Origin: Bacteroidota bacterium
GTDB taxonomy: Bacteria > Bacteroidota > Ignavibacteria > Kapaibacteriales > UBA2268
Assembly (NCBI GenBank): GCA_022708005.1
Contig: JAKIZN010000125.1
Location: 1 to 5,693, forward strand
Reading direction: 5' to 3'
Length of the DNA: 5,693 nt
The position numbers were made by a program, and so were the translations under genes. Under the pieces are notes generated by a model. It ran no database searches, was not told the origin of the DNA, and worked only from the letters and a program-made list of their open reading frames with translations. This document shows, piece after piece, positions 5,227 through 5,693 of the stretch. Each line of letters begins with the position of its first letter. Positions within the stretch are counted from its first letter, which is position 1.

Positions 5227-5693
5227 GATTTCTGTCCCGTTTCTGTGATTGGTATTTCCACAGCAAAGGTAGTTCCTTTGCCGACAGCGGTTCCCTTGAT
5301 GTATATTTTGCCGCGGTGATATTCTTCGATAATCCTTCTTGCAAGGCTGAGCCCCAGCCCCCAGCCACGTTTTTTAGTTGTAAATCCGGGAAAAAATATT
5401 TGGCGACGAAGCACGCTCGATAGTCCTTTGCCGTTGTCCGCAAGATAGACTACTGCCCGCTTGCCCGGTATGCAATGCGTGGAGATGTTGATTACTCCGA
5501 GCTTATCTTCAATTGCTTCGGCTGCATTTTTCAAAAGATTTTCGAACACCCAAGCTATCAAGTCTTTATTGACTTCAACCATTATAGCGTCTTCGAAATC
5601 ACGATTAATCTCAACTTTTCTGCCAAGATGGGGCAGACGCTTCTCAAAATAAACGCAAACTTCTTCTATCAAAATATTTAAGTCTATCCTTTC
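5223..5693 (-). CDS. Sensor histidine kinase, C-terminal ATP-binding part (5' end outside the window)
   Basis: Two-component signalling kinase; only the last 156 residues are visible. The frame is open to the right edge (first codons read ERIDLNILIEEV), so the gene continues upstream and the TTG at 5672 is not its start. This is the HATPase_c domain: N box ENLLKNAAEAI (visible residues 51-61), G1 DNGKGL (86-91), F-box-like FFPGFTTKK and G2 GWGLGLSLARRI, then GKGTTFAVEIPI near the end. ATP-binding residues (N box Asn, G1 Asp, G2 glycines) are all intact, so this half should be functional. The phosphorylated histidine, dimerisation helices and sensor would lie outside the window. The FTTKKRGWGLGLSLAR wording resembles NtrB/PAS-type kinases, but the sensor class cannot be decided here. 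Its stop overlaps the start of the downstream membrane-protein gene by ATGA. No response regulator is visible. Confidence 0.92.
   Translation of the reverse strand, partial: ERIDLNILIEEVCVYFEKRLPHLGRKVEINRDFEDAIMVEVNKDLIAWVFENLLKNAAEAIEDKLGVINISTHCIPGKRAVVYLADNGKGLSSVLRRQIFFPGFTTKKRGWGLGLSLARRIIEEYHRGKIYIKGTAVGKGTTFAVEIPITETGQKS

Noticed and set aside
5165..5443. Minus-strand 92-codon ORF over the kinase/membrane-protein junction
   Set aside because: It is out of frame with both well-supported genes there and has no recognisable domain.

Overview
The window looks like chromosomal DNA from the Bacteroidota/Ignavibacteria (FCB) side of the bacterial tree. The evidence is a DUF3098-type small membrane protein, a C-terminal domain resembling the type IX secretion (T9SS) sorting tail, an SBBP beta-propeller repeat with a signal peptide, AT-rich gene starts that mostly lack a Shine-Dalgarno sequence, and short GC-rich palindromes in AT-rich intergenic DNA. 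I cannot name the genus. Several genes are clear family members: ispD, era, ftsY and a histidine kinase C-terminus.

Layout, left to right. Positions 1-106 hold the last 34 codons of an unidentified plus-strand gene. A tight plus-strand cluster follows: ispD (230-928, isoprenoid precursor synthesis), a DUF3098 two-helix membrane protein (954-1277) and era (1267-2175, 30S ribosome assembly GTPase). The era start codon is a GTG inside the end of the DUF3098 gene. Positions 2176-2473 carry five consecutive hairpins. Three of them form a symmetric 118-bp element (2293-2410) with imperfect 27-bp terminal inverted repeats and a palindrome at its exact centre. The last hairpin, with a T-tract on the minus strand, is a good terminator for the next gene.

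On the minus strand, 3000-2474 encodes what was probably one secreted protein: a signal peptide, one SBBP repeat, then a T9SS sorting tail. The two halves are in different frames, so this is either a decayed, internally collapsed gene or a sequencing/assembly frameshift. A 374-bp AT-rich gap (3001-3374) follows, with one GC-rich patch inside a speculative 29-codon ORF. Next is ftsY (3375-4451, plus), the SRP receptor GTPase, with an unusual N-terminal heptad-repeat stretch. Its 3' end overlaps, tail to tail, a minus-strand gene for an unrecognised four-helix membrane protein (5226-4426). That gene is coupled by an ATGA overlap to the C-terminal part of a sensor histidine kinase that runs off the right edge (5693-5223).

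Functionally, ispD, era and ftsY are housekeeping genes. The accessory interest lies in the nested palindromic element, the broken T9SS cargo gene, and the kinase/membrane-protein pair. I see no defence system, CRISPR array, transposase, tRNA or rRNA.
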